This document shows, piece by piece, positions 10,201-16,859 of a stretch of 64,000 nt of DNA. The position numbers were made by a program, and so were the translations under genes. Every line of letters begins with the position of its first letter. The stretch's first letter is position 1. Under the pieces are notes generated by a model. That model saw nothing but the letters and a program-made list of their open reading frames with translations, did not search any database and was not told the origin of the DNA. Origin of the DNA: Paracoccus maritimus (GTDB lineage Bacteria > Pseudomonadota > Alphaproteobacteria > Rhodobacterales > Rhodobacteraceae); the NCBI RefSeq assembly GCF_025195095.1, contig NZ_JANAVZ010000001.1, positions 558,001 through 622,000 on the forward strand. The letters run 5' to 3'.

Positions 10201-10475
10201 TAGGCCTCGCCGCCGATCAGGCGAATCAGGATACCCTTTGCCCCGGCCAGCGTGTTTTCCAGGTAGGTATCGACCGACACCGGATGGCGCAGCGCCACCA
10301 GATTGCACAGCCGCAAAGACGGCAGCGTGCCGTTCGCGCGTTTCCATCCCGCCGCGAAAGCGCCCAGGTCGCTGTCGGAATAGGACAGCACCACCAGATC
10401 CGCGGGCGTCTGACCGGGATCGTAGGGGGTGTCGGTTTCATCCAGACCGTGGCTTTCGCGGAAGACGACATGCAT
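7242..10475 (-). CDS. cobN: Cobaltochelatase large subunit
   Basis: Large subunit of the ATP-dependent cobaltochelatase that inserts cobalt into hydrogenobyrinic acid a,c-diamide; it works with CobS and CobT, which are not in this window. The 1077-residue product has the CobN/magnesium-chelatase H features: [42 protein letters not shown] and [15 protein letters not shown]. It is somewhat shorter than the Pseudomonas denitrificans protein (about 1270 residues). The start overlaps the cobW stop as TGATG and the stop overlaps the cobG start as ATGA. Confidence 0.95.
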   Translation of the reverse strand: [1077 protein letters not shown]

Positions 10476-11521
10476 CAGACGGGCACGGCCTGCAGAAGAA
10501 CGTCGCGGATCGCGGTTTCGTTGACGTGGTCATGTTCGCCAATCACGACCAACTGCGAGATGCGCGTCGCGTCGCCCCAAGGGCGGTCGAACTGGTGCCG
10601 GACCCGCGCGCCGACGGCCTGCACCAACAGCCGCATCGGCTTTCCGGTGATGGCGACATGGCCTTTCACGCGCAGGATGTTCTGTTCACGCGCAAGGCGT
10701 TCGATGGCCGCCACCAACCCTTCCACATCGTCGATCTGCGGCAGCTTGATCACGACCGTGTCGAAATCGTCGTGTTCGTGATCGTCGGCGCCGTCGTGAT
10801 GGCTGGGCCGCGCGGCCAGATCATCTTCCGCCGCAGCGCCAAGTCCAAGCACCACCTGAGGGTCGATCGCCCCCTCGGTGACCGGCAGGATGGGCAGCTT
10901 GCGGGCGGCCACGGCCTCGATGGCGGCGCGGGCCGCCGTGATCCCCTTGGCCCCGGTCAGATCGGCCTTGGTCAGAAGCACCAGATCGGCGCAGGCGATC
11001 TGATCCTCGAACAACTCGGAAAGAGGGGTTTCGTGATCCAGGCTGTCATCCGCCTCGCGCTGTGCCTGCACCGCCGCCGCGTCGGGGGCAAAGCGGCCAT
11101 CCGCCACTGCCTCGGCGTCGGCCAGCGCGATCACCCCGTCCACGGTGATCCGCGACCGGATCGCAGGCCAGTCGAAAGCCTTCAGCAGCGGCTTGGGCAA
11201 GGCCAGACCGGATGTCTCGATCAGGATGTGATCGGGCTTTTGCGGCAGCGCCATCAGCGCCTCCAGTGTCGGGATGAAGTCGTCGGCCACGGTGCAGCAG
11301 ATGCAGCCATTCGACAGTTCCATGATGTTCTCGGCCGGGCAGTTGTCGCCGGCGCAGCCCTTCAGGATCTCGCCATCGACGCCGACGGTGCCGAATTCAT
11401 TGACCAGAACGGCCAGTCGCCTGCCTTGCGGGTTGCGCATCAGGTGGCGGACCAGCGTGGTCTTTCCGGCGCCCAGAAAGCCGGTGATGATGGTCACGGG
11501 GGTCTTGGTCAGATCGGTCAC
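10475..11521 (-). CDS. cobW: CobW family metal-chaperone GTPase
   Basis: G3E-family GTPase thought to deliver cobalt to the chelatase. Seen in the sequence: Walker A GFLGAGKTT at about residues 14-22, the metal-binding CxCC motif in NGCICC at about 73-78, the guanine-specificity TKAD, and a His/Asp-rich stretch HHDGADDHEHDD near residue 240. The C-terminal domain contains RVKGHVAI. The protein has 348 residues, normal for CobW. It is coupled to cobN by TGATG and lies three bases after the DUF1636 gene. Riboswitch control and the neighbour cobN favour cobalt over zinc as cargo. Confidence 0.93.
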   Translation of the reverse strand: MTDLTKTPVTIITGFLGAGKTTLVRHLMRNPQGRRLAVLVNEFGTVGVDGEILKGCAGDNCPAENIMELSNGCICCTVADDFIPTLEALMALPQKPDHILIETSGLALPKPLLKAFDWPAIRSRITVDGVIALADAEAVADGRFAPDAAAVQAQREADDSLDHETPLSELFEDQIACADLVLLTKADLTGAKGITAARAAIEAVAARKLPILPVTEGAIDPQVVLGLGAAAEDDLAARPSHHDGADDHEHDDFDTVVIKLPQIDDVEGLVAAIERLAREQNILRVKGHVAITGKPMRLLVQAVGARVRHQFDRPWGDATRISQLVVIGEHDHVNETAIRDVLLQAVPV

Positions 11522-11524
11522 GGA

Positions 11525-11875
11525 TCACTCCTGCGGTGGGACTCGGGCAAGGCTTTGTTTGCGAAAGATCGTCGGCCGTTCCCGCCATGGAACAAGCCCG
11601 TCGGCGGTGGCGGCATAGGCTGCGGCCCCCGTCAGAATGTCGTCGGCATCTTCGGGGCCCAGGCGGCCATAGACATAAGTCCACTTGCCCGGTGCGGACA
11701 GCGCCACCGAACAACCCTGAGAGCAGGCGGACAGGCATTCGACGGCGCGCAGTTCCACGCCATCTGGCAACGGACCGGTTTCCAGCGCCTGATGCAGGCG
11801 CGTGCCGGGGCGTGGTTCGACCGGCTCTGCCGCAACCCCGCGGCAGGTCGTGCAGACATGCAAAATGGCGCGCAT
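11525..11875 (-). CDS. DUF1636 thioredoxin-fold ferredoxin-like protein
   Basis: First gene behind the cobalamin riboswitch; 116 residues with five cysteines, C8, C11 (CTTC) and C47, C51, C55 (CLSACSQGC). This spacing resembles thioredoxin-like [2Fe-2S] ferredoxins, and the protein matches the DUF1636 family commonly found beside cobW. The ATG at 11875 is preceded by the purine-rich AAAAAGGAAGGGG; the open frame upstream is riboswitch sequence, so the longer start is rejected. Function is not established. Electron supply to CobG or metal handling with CobW are inferences from position. Confidence 0.85.
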   Translation of the reverse strand: MRAILHVCTTCRGVAAEPVEPRPGTRLHQALETGPLPDGVELRAVECLSACSQGCSVALSAPGKWTYVYGRLGPEDADDILTGAAAYAATADGLVPWRERPTIFRKQSLARVPPQE

Positions 11876-11878
11876 CGC

Positions 11879-11911
11879 GGCCCCTTCCTTTTTCGCGTCA
11901 GGGGTGGGGCC
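11879..11911 (-). promoter_or_regulatory. Candidate RBS-sequestering hairpin of the riboswitch expression platform
   Basis: On the minus strand GGCCCC (11911-11906) can pair with GGGGCC (11884-11879). The purine-rich ribosome-binding site of the DUF1636 gene lies at the loop/3' arm side, just before the ATG at 11875. This is the expected layout for translational repression. No U-rich terminator is visible here, which also favours translational control. The alternative ligand-free pairing was not worked out. Confidence 0.5.
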
Positions 11912-11985
11912 AGAAGGACAGACACGGGCGCACGGCCAGCCTCTGCCTGCCGGTCGCGGAACACCCCGTCCGCCCGTAAACAATC

Positions 11986-12170
11986 GGCGCTGGCAGGTCT
12001 CCCGGCTTGCGGATCAAACGGTCTGCCCGCCTTCCCGGCCATGTGGGCCAGTGGCATGGGCGACCTCTCCGGTCACGGTCGCGGGGGCGGCTGCGTTCGG
12101 GACCTGCCCTTTCGGGCGGGGCCTTTCGCATTCCCTCTTCGCCTGTCACAGTGACAGGAACCAGCGCGCC
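11986..12170 (-). ncRNA. Cobalamin (AdoCbl) riboswitch aptamer
   Basis: Read on the minus strand, the region carries the canonical elements in order: AGAGGGAATGCG, CGCAGCCGCCCCCGCGACCGT, GCCACTGG, GGGAAGGCGG, and the B12 box GCCGGGAGACCTGCC at about 11993-12007. The P1 stem is supported by CGCTGG near the 5' end (12166-12161) and CCAGCG after the B12 box (11993-11988). A 7-bp hairpin (CCTGTCA, loop CTG, TGACAGG) follows P1. It should lower expression of DUF1636-cobW-cobN and the genes behind them when coenzyme B12 is plentiful. Confidence 0.95.
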
Positions 12171-12192
12171 CTCAACTGAGGCTGGCGCGCTG
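12162..12192. repeat. Perfect 9-bp inverted repeat over the riboswitch promoter
   Basis: CAGCGCGCC (12162-12170) and GGCGCGCTG (12184-12192) are exact inverted copies, 13 bases apart; the spacer contains CTCA-AC-TGAG, itself a small inverted repeat. It covers the -10 region of the riboswitch promoter and the cobO leader. It could be a leader hairpin for cobO or an operator. Part of the left arm is also used by the aptamer P1 stem. Confidence 0.6.
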
Positions 12193-12202
12193 CCATTGTC
12201 AA
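12174..12202 (-). promoter_or_regulatory. Candidate promoter for the riboswitch transcript
   Basis: The minus strand reads TTGACA at 12202-12197, a perfect -35 hexamer. A weak -10-like TCAGTT lies 17 bases later at 12179-12174. Transcription would start near 12167, at the 5' end of the aptamer, which is the strongest support. The -35 box lies only about 18 bases in front of the divergent cobO start codon. Confidence 0.55.
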
Positions 12203-12219
12203 GCGCAGGGAGCAGACGG

Positions 12220-12849
12220 ATGAGCGAGACATGCGACATCACCCCCGAGGAACAGGCCCGGCACGCGCAGAAAATGGCGAAGAAGAAGGCCGCGCGCGAC
12301 CGGATGATGATGGACAAGTCCGGTGAGAAAGGCCTGGTGATCGTTCATACCGGGCCGGGCAAGGGGAAAAGCAGCAGCGGTTTCGGCATGATCATGCGCT
12401 GCATCGCGCATAACATGCCCTGCGCGGTGGTCCAGTTCATCAAGGGATCATGGGAGACCGGCGAACGGCGTCTGCTGACCGACCATTTCGGGGATTTGTG
12501 CCAGTTCCACGCGATGGGCGAAGGGTTCACATGGGAAACGCAGGACAAGTCGCGCGACATCGCCGCGGCCCGCGCCGGATGGCAGAAGGCCCGCGAACTG
12601 ATCCGCGATCCCGCGATCCGGATGGTGCTTCTGGACGAAATCAACATTGCGCTGCGCTATGGCTATCTGGACACGGCGCAGGTCGCTGATTTTCTTGCGG
12701 CCGAGAAGCCGCCGATGAGTCATGTCGTTCTGACCGGACGCGGGGCGCCGCAGCCGCTGATTGACGCCGCTGATCTTGTGACCGAGATGGCGATGATCAA
12801 GCATCCGTTCCGGGCGGGGATCAAGGCACAGGCGGGGGTGGAATTCTGA
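12220..12849 (+). CDS. cobO: Cob(I)yrinic acid a,c-diamide adenosyltransferase, CobA/CobO/BtuR family
   Basis: ATP:corrinoid adenosyltransferase that adds the 5'-deoxyadenosyl ligand. The 209-residue product has a basic N-terminus, the P-loop HTGPGKGKSSSGFGM at about residues 43-57, and VVQFIKGSWETGE and VLLDEINIALRYGYL, all family signatures. The ATG at 12220 has AGGGAG about seven bases upstream; the longer open frame runs through riboswitch DNA and is rejected. It is divergent from the riboswitch operon and is followed by a terminator-like hairpin. Confidence 0.95.
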   Translation: MSETCDITPEEQARHAQKMAKKKAARDRMMMDKSGEKGLVIVHTGPGKGKSSSGFGMIMRCIAHNMPCAVVQFIKGSWETGERRLLTDHFGDLCQFHAMGEGFTWETQDKSRDIAAARAGWQKARELIRDPAIRMVLLDEINIALRYGYLDTAQVADFLAAEKPPMSHVVLTGRGAPQPLIDAADLVTEMAMIKHPFRAGIKAQAGVEF

Positions 12850-12853
12850 CGCT

Positions 12854-12883
12854 TGCCCCCGGAGGCGTCGCGGGGCAGTTTTT
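12854..12883 (+). terminator. Probable rho-independent terminator after cobO
   Basis: TGCCCC (12854-12859) pairs with GGGGCA (12872-12877) and is followed by a T run at 12879-12883, four bases after the cobO stop codon. The stem is short (6 bp). Confidence 0.55.
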
Positions 12884-12897
12884 CGACACGCTTGAAA

Positions 12898-12923
12898 TGA
12901 ACCGTTCAACGGGTCTCGTGGTT
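12898..12923 (+). promoter_or_regulatory. Possible otsBA control region with an 11-bp palindrome
   Basis: The palindrome CCGTT-C-AACGG occupies 12902-12912. The same stretch also reads TGAAC, 17 bases, GGTT, loosely like the general-stress EcfG promoter form GGAAC-N16/17-CGTT often found before trehalose genes. The match is imperfect and Rhodobacterales often lack EcfG, so the palindrome is the firmer observation. Confidence 0.25.
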
Positions 12924-12975
12924 GTCTTCGCAGACAGCGCGGCGGACGGCCCGCGACACAGGAGACAGCCCACAG

Positions 12976-13701
12976 ATGACACCGCCAGATCTGCCCTGCG
13001 ATGCCGCGCTGTTTCTGGATTTCGACGGCTGCCTTGTCGAGATCGCCGAACGACCCGATGCGATCATCGTGCCGCCCGGCACGCCCGACATGCTTGCGGA
13101 ACTGCACAAGGCCCTTGGCGGGGCGGTGGCGCTGGTGTCGGGGCGCAACGTGGATGATCTGCGCCAGTATCTGCCGGGCTTTCCCGGCGCGATCGCCGGC
13201 AGCCACGGGGCCGAGATGGCCTTGCCGGGGCAAGACATCGCCCCGGTCGATGCCGCCGATCTGGATGTCCATGCCTTGCATGTCAGGGCCAGGGACCTGG
13301 CCGCCCATGACGACCGTCTGATGATCGAGCCGAAGCCGCACGGGGTGGTGATGCACTATCGCGCCGCCCCCGATCTGTCCGAATGGGTCGATCGCACGAT
13401 GACGGAACTTGTTGCCCATTATCCCCAGCTTGCAATTCAGCAGGCCAAGATGGCGATCGAACTGCGCCCCGCGAATGCCCGCAAGGACCGCGCGCTGGCC
13501 CGGCTGATGGATCTGCCGCAATTCGCCGGGCGCATGCCGGTCTATGCCGGTGACGACCTGACTGACGAGGTCGCGATGGCCGAGGCGCAGTCGCAGGGCG
13601 GTTTCGGCATCAAGATCGGCGAGGGCGACAGTTGTGCCCGCTATCGGCTTGCCGATCCCGTCGCGTTGTCGCGTTGGCTGAACCGCGCGCTGGCGGTCTG
13701 A
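12976..13701 (+). CDS. otsB: Trehalose-6-phosphate phosphatase
   Basis: Removes phosphate from trehalose-6-phosphate in the cytoplasm. It is a HAD-superfamily enzyme of 241 residues: nucleophile motif LDFDGCLVE near residue 15, VSGRN, GSHGAE, and the acidic motif YAGDDLTDEVAM near the C-terminus. The ATG at 12976 has AGGAGA about ten bases upstream; the in-frame extension lacks such a site. It is followed 11 bases later by otsA, its partner enzyme. The gene order otsB-otsA is the reverse of the reaction order but the usual one. Confidence 0.94.
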   Translation: MTPPDLPCDAALFLDFDGCLVEIAERPDAIIVPPGTPDMLAELHKALGGAVALVSGRNVDDLRQYLPGFPGAIAGSHGAEMALPGQDIAPVDAADLDVHALHVRARDLAAHDDRLMIEPKPHGVVMHYRAAPDLSEWVDRTMTELVAHYPQLAIQQAKMAIELRPANARKDRALARLMDLPQFAGRMPVYAGDDLTDEVAMAEAQSQGGFGIKIGEGDSCARYRLADPVALSRWLNRALAV

Positions 13702-13712
13702 GAGGAAACATC

Positions 13713-15062
13713 ATGTCCAGGCTTGTTGTCGTTTCGAACCGCCTTCCTCTGGGTGACAACCCCTCGGGCGGGCTTGTCGTCGCCTTGCAGGACGCGCTGC
13801 GCAGTTCTGGCGGGCTCTGGGTCGGCTTTGCCGGCGAACCGGTCGAGTCCCCGGAAGACGAACTGGCCTGGCATCCCGGCGCCGCGTTCCAGCGTGCCAG
13901 TTTCGATCTGACACAGGAAGATTACGAGGCCTATTATCTGGGCTATTCCAATTCGGTCCTCTGGCCGCTGTGCCACGGGCGCGTCGATCTGATGCGCATC
14001 CTGCCCGGTCATGTCGAAGGTTATCGCCGGGTGAACGAACGCATCGCGAAGCTGCTGGTGCCGCATCTGCGCCCCGATGATCGGATCTGGGTGCAGGATT
14101 ACCACCTGTTCGCGCTTGCATTTGAACTGCGCAAGCTGGGTGTCGAATGCCCCATCGGCCATTTCCTGCATATCCCGTTCCCCGGTCCCGCCGACTGCGC
14201 GGCATTGCCCAATCCGGGCGAATTGTTCGACTGGCTGTCCCATTACGACCTGCTGGGATTTCAGGCCGGGCGCGACCTGTCGAATTTTACCGAAAGCGCC
14301 CGGCAGCTGGCCGAGATCGAGCCGCTGCACGATCATCGACTGCTGTTGCAAGGGCGGGTCCTGCGGGCGGATGTGTATCCCATCGGAATCGATACGGCGG
14401 CGTTCATCGAAGAGGCGCGCACCGCGCCGGACGAGGATCGGATGCGGTCGCTGACCGGCGCGCAGATGATGATCGGGGTCGACCGGCTGGACTACTCGAA
14501 AGGTATCCCGCACCGATTTCGCGCGTTTCAGTTGCTGATGGAAAACAATTCCGATCTTCACGAGAAAATATCGTTCCTGCAGATCGCCCCGCCGACGCGC
14601 GAGGCGGTCGAGGCGTATCAGGATATCCGTGAAGAGACCGAGCATCTGGCCGGCCGGATCAACGGTCAGTTCGCGACGGTCAACTGGACGCCGATCCGTT
14701 TCATCCATCGTCCGATCCCCCGCAACGTGCTGGCAGGGCTGTATCGGCAGGCGCGGATCGGGCTGGTGACACCGCTGGCCGACGGCATGAACCTGGTGGC
14801 CAAGGAATATGTGGCAGCGCAGGACGTTTCCGATCCCGGTGTCCTGATCCTGTCGCGATTCGCTGGCGCGGCGGAAACGATGGGGGACGCACTGATCATC
14901 AACCCGCATGATCCATGGGAACTGGCCGAGGCCATCGCCCGCGCCATGCGCATGACCGCGAATGAACGTCGCAGACGCCATTCGGCGCTGCTGCGCGATG
15001 TCGTGGAACACGATGTCGGTTGGTGGTCGGCAACCTATCTGGACGCACTTGCGGCGGCGTAA
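13713..15062 (+). CDS. otsA: Trehalose-6-phosphate synthase
   Basis: GT20 enzyme that joins UDP-glucose and glucose-6-phosphate. The 449-residue product has VVSNRLP at the N-terminus, IWVQDYHLFALA, FLHIPFPGP, GVDRLDYSKGIPHRF with the phosphate- and nucleotide-contacting residues, and TPLADGMNLVAKEYV near the C-terminus. The ATG at 13713 follows AGAGGAAA; the upstream extension would overlap otsB. Trehalose made here would serve as an osmoprotectant. Confidence 0.95.
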   Translation: MSRLVVVSNRLPLGDNPSGGLVVALQDALRSSGGLWVGFAGEPVESPEDELAWHPGAAFQRASFDLTQEDYEAYYLGYSNSVLWPLCHGRVDLMRILPGHVEGYRRVNERIAKLLVPHLRPDDRIWVQDYHLFALAFELRKLGVECPIGHFLHIPFPGPADCAALPNPGELFDWLSHYDLLGFQAGRDLSNFTESARQLAEIEPLHDHRLLLQGRVLRADVYPIGIDTAAFIEEARTAPDEDRMRSLTGAQMMIGVDRLDYSKGIPHRFRAFQLLMENNSDLHEKISFLQIAPPTREAVEAYQDIREETEHLAGRINGQFATVNWTPIRFIHRPIPRNVLAGLYRQARIGLVTPLADGMNLVAKEYVAAQDVSDPGVLILSRFAGAAETMGDALIINPHDPWELAEAIARAMRMTANERRRRHSALLRDVVEHDVGWWSATYLDALAAA

Positions 15063-15105
15063 TCGTGCGCGGCTGCAAGGCTTGGTTGCAGAACGGCTGA
15101 AATTT

Positions 15106-15139
15106 TCATCTTTCGGCGCGCGAGTGCCGAAAGATGAAG
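15106..15139. terminator. 13-bp perfect inverted repeat after otsA
   Basis: TTCATCTTTCGGC (15106-15118) and GCCGAAAGATGAA (15127-15139) form an exact 13-bp stem with an 8-base loop, 43 bases after the otsA stop. No clear T run follows on either strand. It may be a strong transcript-end hairpin or bidirectional attenuator between convergent genes. Confidence 0.5.
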
Positions 15140-15207
15140 CATCTTGCTGCGTTGCGGCAATTCCATGCCGCATTCGCGTGACCCGGCCGGGATTGTCGGG
15201 CAAGTTG

Positions 15208-15239
15208 AAAATGCCGAGGCGAACAAACCTCGGGCATTT
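15208..15239. repeat. Second inverted repeat in the otsA/asparaginase gap
   Basis: AAAATGCCGAGG (15208-15219) and CCTCGGGCATTT (15228-15239) pair with one bulged base over an 8-base loop. This is the second of three consecutive hairpins in a 282-base convergent gap; no gene is visible there. Confidence 0.45.
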
Positions 15240-15271
15240 CCTCCCCGGTCCGTGTGCTTGGACCTTTCGGG

Positions 15272-15330
15272 AAAGCCGCCGGGCACCGCCGCCCCCCTCC
15301 TCCCTGCGGCAGGTGTTCCGGCGGCTTTTT
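15272..15330 (+). terminator. GC-rich hairpin with T tract
   Basis: AAAGCCGCCGG (15272-15282) pairs with CCGGCGGCTTT (15318-15328), ending in TTTTT (15326-15330). On the plus strand this is a rho-independent terminator form; the loop is long (about 35 bases, with an inner GGCACC/GGTG pairing possible). On the minus strand it lies just behind the asparaginase stop, but the T run there is weaker. Confidence 0.5.
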
Positions 15331-15344
15331 CATCCTCGGTGCCG

Positions 15345-16859
15345 TCAAGGTCCGGGTCTTGCGCCTCGATCTCGGATCGGCGCGACCTTCAGCGGCGCAA
15401 TGCGGCCCGCCGGATCGTGCAGCATCAGGACAGGGTGGGTGTCGCCTTCAAGGATCAGCACACCGCCCGGCAACCGGGCGTCGGATTGCCACAGCACCGC
15501 GCCGTCCGGGGCAACGAAGGCGGGCGCGTCACGCATGATCAGCCGACCGGGCCTGTCCAGTGACCATACGGGCCGCCCATCGCCCGTCCGCAGGACCAAC
15601 CCGTCGGGGCCATTGTCCAGCGACGCACCGCCGCAGGCCGATTTTAGTGCCATTCCCGGCCGCAGGACCGCGCCATCCACAAGCCTGTCCTGCCCGGTGC
15701 ATTCGCCGGCAAGATTTCTCTGCATCAGCAGGCGCAGGCCAGCGCGGTCCCAGCCGTTGTGGTTTGCGGCGGCCGACAGGACCGAGAATTTGGCGAAGGC
15801 CGCGACGGGGGTCATGTCGCCCGCCCCGACGGCGCCGGTTCCGGCGATCCACGCCCCGGCGGCGTAGTTGAAGGTGCCGACCTTCCCGCCGATGACCCGG
15901 CTGCCGACCATGATCGTCACCCCCGCGTCGTCCGCTCGTCTCAGTGCGGCCTCGATCCCGCCGCCGCCCGCAGGCAGGTTCCCCTCGCCATAGCCGGTCA
16001 GCAGGACGCCGCGCGCGCCCTGTGCCACTGCTGCATCGATCATCGCGGCCAAGGGCGGATACTGGCGGCTATGATCCGCCGGAGTGGCCGGAAGTTCGAC
16101 GACCGGATGCTGTTCGATGGACGCTTCCACAGCATCAAGCTGGGCTGTTGCCATCGCCCGCGCCGAGGGGTCATCCAGTGCAAGCCGTGGATCGGCAGGG
16201 CCCGGCAGCGGCGCTGCGTGCCCAAGCCAGACGCCAATGCCCGCTTCTGCCAGTGGCTGAAAATGCGGGCTGTCGAACGCCGCGAAGCGCGTGGTCGAGA
16301 CCTTGATCGCCCTGGATCCGCGCCACAGCTTGCCGTCGAAGAACAACGACACTTCGGGGATGCGCAGTGCGGCGCAGGCCAGCGCACCGGAAAGATTCGC
16401 GAAACCGTCGCCCCCCGCGTTCAAGACCAGACCGTCGCTCGTCTCGCGGAACAGCGGCAACTGGGCGCCGGTCAGGATCACCGGCTTGGACAGCACCGCA
16501 CGACCAAGGCCAAGCGGGTCAAACACATTCAGCAGAAAGGGCAGCGCGGCGGCGCTGTAATCCATCGTGTCGGTACCATGCAGCACGACGAACGCGTCGT
16601 GATCGGCATAACCAGTCAGGATGCGGCGGGCGATGCGGCACCAGTCGCCCGGTCGCAGATCGGTGCTGTCCAGCAGTCCCGAATCGCTGTCAAAGCGCAG
16701 CCCATCATCAAAGTGCAGATCCAGCTGCGGGAATGTCGCGGCAAGGGTCGGTCCCAGCAGCTGTCGTGCGGCGCCGGCAAACCGGTCCGCAGGCATCGGG
16801 GCCAGCGGTTTTCCGGCGCAGGTGATCGTGCCCCCGGCGATGATGATGCAGATCCGCAT
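15345..16859 (-). CDS. L-asparaginase with an extra C-terminal beta-rich domain
   Basis: The first 370 residues or so are an asparaginase/glutaminase: IIAGGTITCAG with the first catalytic Thr, VVLHGTDTMDYSA with the second Thr-Asp pair, and SKPVILTGAQLP. Family function: hydrolysis of L-asparagine to aspartate and ammonia. No signal peptide is seen, so the protein is probably cytoplasmic. The product is 504 residues, against about 330-350 for ordinary asparaginases. The last 120 or so residues contain repeated segments (GLVLRTGDGRPVWSLD, GAVLWQSDARLPGG, HPVLMLHDPAGR) that recall bulb-type lectin repeats. The ATG at 16859 has AGGAGGGG upstream. It is monocistronic and divergent from the molybdenum hydroxylase operon. 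Confidence 0.85.
   Translation of the reverse strand: MRICIIIAGGTITCAGKPLAPMPADRFAGAARQLLGPTLAATFPQLDLHFDDGLRFDSDSGLLDSTDLRPGDWCRIARRILTGYADHDAFVVLHGTDTMDYSAAALPFLLNVFDPLGLGRAVLSKPVILTGAQLPLFRETSDGLVLNAGGDGFANLSGALACAALRIPEVSLFFDGKLWRGSRAIKVSTTRFAAFDSPHFQPLAEAGIGVWLGHAAPLPGPADPRLALDDPSARAMATAQLDAVEASIEQHPVVELPATPADHSRQYPPLAAMIDAAVAQGARGVLLTGYGEGNLPAGGGGIEAALRRADDAGVTIMVGSRVIGGKVGTFNYAAGAWIAGTGAVGAGDMTPVAAFAKFSVLSAAANHNGWDRAGLRLLMQRNLAGECTGQDRLVDGAVLRPGMALKSACGGASLDNGPDGLVLRTGDGRPVWSLDRPGRLIMRDAPAFVAPDGAVLWQSDARLPGGVLILEGDTHPVLMLHDPAGRIAPLKVAPIRDRGARPGP

Noticed and set aside
10238-12154. A 638-codon open frame on the plus strand
   Set aside because: It is antisense to cobW, DUF1636 and the riboswitch and has the Arg/Gln/His-rich composition of GC-driven shadow frames.
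12898-12923. EcfG general-stress promoter before otsB as a firm call
   Set aside because: Both boxes are imperfect and the likely lineage often lacks EcfG; kept only as a low-confidence site.
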